Assembly (NCBI GenBank): GCA_046351595.1
Contig: JAXLYE010000005.1
Coordinates: 682,001-746,000 of the forward strand
DNA length: 64,000 nt
Direction: 5' to 3'
From: JAXLYE01 sp046351595
GTDB lineage: Bacteria > Myxococcota_A > Polyangia > Palsa-1104 > JAEUJZ01
The notes beneath the pieces were generated by a model. That model had not been told where the DNA came from. It made no database searches and saw only the letters and a list, made by a program, of their open reading frames with translations. Shown in pieces: positions 63,218 through 64,000 of this stretch (positions are counted from its first letter, which is position 1; each line of letters opens with the position of its first letter). The position numbers were made by a program, and so were the translations under genes.

Positions 63218-63895
63218 TCAGCGCCCGCGCCCCGGCAGCCAGCCGCAGCCGCGCGCGAAGCGCACCACGTCGGCGCGCGTGCGCAGGCCGAGCCGCTCCA
63301 GGGTTTCCTGCTGGCGCTCGGCCAGCTCGGCCGGCTCGAGCCCGAGCTCGGCCGCGAGCTGCTTGCGGCTCTGCCCGGCCGCCAGCCCGTTGAGGATCTC
63401 GGCCGCGAGCCCGCTCGGCGCTTGCGGCAGCGGCGCCGGTGCCTGGCTCGCTTCCGACGCTACGCTCGCCGGCTCGCGCTGCGAGTCCGCGACGTCGCGG
63501 ATGATCCGCACCAGCGAGTCGCCGACCTTGCGCTTGACCACGTAGCCCGCGGCGCCGGCGGCGCGCATCTGCTCGACGTAGGCCTGGTCCTCGTGCGCGG
63601 ACAGCGCCAGCACCTTCGCCGTCGTGCCGCTGCGCCGCAGCGCCGCCGTGACCGCAAACCCGGACAGATCCGGCAGCGAGATGTCCATCAGGATGACGTC
63701 CGCGGCGCGCTCGGCGGCCAGCCGCAGCAGCGACGCGCCGTCGGCCGCCTCGCCGACGACCTCGAGGTCGGGCTCGGCCTGGATCAGCAGCCGCAGCGCT
63801 CCGCGCACGCCGTCGTGGTCATCGCACAAGAGGATGCGGATGCGCCGCGCCGCGGTCCCGCTCGCGGCGCCGCCGCTTGTTGCCCCGCTCTTCAT
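63218..63895 (-). CDS. NarL/LuxR-type response regulator
   Basis: The 225-residue regulator has a receiver domain (about 20-140): RILLCDDHDGVRGAL, ILMDISLPDLSG with the phospho-Asp, and YVVKRKVGDSL (switch Lys). The C-terminal segment resembles a LuxR HTH (GLAAGQSRKQLAAELGLEPAELAERQQETLERLGLRTRADVV, read in parts), though it lacks the usual LT-x-RE-x-EV start, so DNA binding may be altered. GGAGGCGGGACG precedes ATG 63895. The start overlaps the stop of the upstream kinase gene by ATGA, so the two form a two-component pair. Confidence 0.88.
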   Translation of the reverse strand: MKSGATSGGAASGTAARRIRILLCDDHDGVRGALRLLIQAEPDLEVVGEAADGASLLRLAAERAADVILMDISLPDLSGFAVTAALRRSGTTAKVLALSAHEDQAYVEQMRAAGAAGYVVKRKVGDSLVRIIRDVADSQREPASVASEASQAPAPLPQAPSGLAAEILNGLAAGQSRKQLAAELGLEPAELAERQQETLERLGLRTRADVVRFARGCGWLPGRGR

Positions 63896-64000
63896 CGTCC
63901 CGCCTCCCGGCGCAGCGGCAGGCGCGCGATGAGGCACGTGCCGCGGCCGACCTCCGACTCGATCTCGAGCTCGCCGCCGATCAAGGTCACGCGCTCGCGC
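63892..64000 (-). CDS. Sensor histidine kinase, 3' end only
   Basis: The 35 codons inside the window read RERVTLIGGELEIESEVG then RGTCLIARLPL, the G2 box and last strands of a HATPase domain of the NarX/DesK type. The stop TGA overlaps the ATG of the response regulator (ATGA), so both are translated together. The rest of the gene is beyond the window edge, so sensor domains cannot be described. Confidence 0.85.
   Translation of the reverse strand, partial: RERVTLIGGELEIESEVGRGTCLIARLPLRREAGR

Overview
The window is GC-rich (roughly 70% by eye) and most likely chromosomal DNA of a myxobacterium (Myxococcota). Supporting signs are many Cys-rich and NHL-repeat lipoproteins, two AgmX/PglI-type C-terminal domains, a MYXO-CTERM-like sorting tail on a polysaccharide-monooxygenase-like protein, a histone-deacetylase homologue and a high density of signalling genes. 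I see no insertion sequence, phage, CRISPR array or rRNA. One tRNA-Ile(GAT) is present. Fifty-three genes are annotated; the first and last are cut by the window edges.

Layout. 1-3.2 kb: two secreted lipoproteins. 3.4-7.5 kb: a 12-bp degenerate tandem repeat leading into a ku-ligD end-joining operon. 7.5-10.9 kb: a CBS / Hsp20 / Lon proteostasis operon on the minus strand. 11.3-15.6 kb: a Cys-rich beta-helix lipoprotein, an AhpD-like protein, and a LysR regulator divergent from an aldo-keto reductase. 15.8-19.3 kb: a two-domain DsbA-like lipoprotein followed by an ECF sigma / anti-sigma pair and a zinc-ribbon membrane protein. 19.3-29.0 kb: a tight six-gene minus-strand operon (porin, FAD enzyme, unknown lipoprotein, GT-C-like membrane protein, cupredoxin-like lipoprotein, beta-propeller/di-haem protein). 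29.1-31.4 kb: a Tat-type archaemetzincin, tRNA-Ile and two paralogous CxxCH lipoproteins. 31.6-38.9 kb: HDAC-like deacetylase, amidohydrolase, leucyl aminopeptidase, ArsA-like ATPase and two secreted proteins. 39.1-44.6 kb: AgmX-type protein, accA, miaA and a membrane-anchored protein. 44.6-58.0 kb: a regulatory island with a LOV-domain hybrid kinase, two sigma-54 activators, three RsbR-like PAS/STAS proteins (one damaged) and a six-gene stressosome operon. 58.1-64 kb: small secreted protein, His-rich membrane protein, FHA/AgmX-type protein, START-domain protein and a NarL-type two-component pair.

What stands out. (1) The stressosome operon runs rsbT-rsbS-rsbR-second ATPase-rsbX-like phosphatase-STAS-like. 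Every junction overlaps, and no sigB, rsbU or rsbV lies nearby. Two of the three RsbR paralogues in this region lack both phosphorylatable threonines. A pair of CGGGATCCCG palindromes exactly 20 bp apart lies upstream of the operon. (2) Several genes without a usable Shine-Dalgarno sequence carry a TANNNT hexamer 6-9 nt before the start codon. The best case is TTGACA-N17-TACCGT-N6-GTG before the ArsA-like gene, which points to a leaderless-transcript class. (3) A 12-bp GCTCTGGG-type repeat occurs before ku, before the ArsA-like gene, and inside the signal-peptide region of the amidohydrolase, where it encodes Gly-Pro-Ala-Leu units. (4) The 19-29 kb operon looks like an envelope redox or transport system that I cannot match to a described pathway.

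All functional calls come from reading motifs. No database search was run, so paralogue and family statements are from memory of the families.
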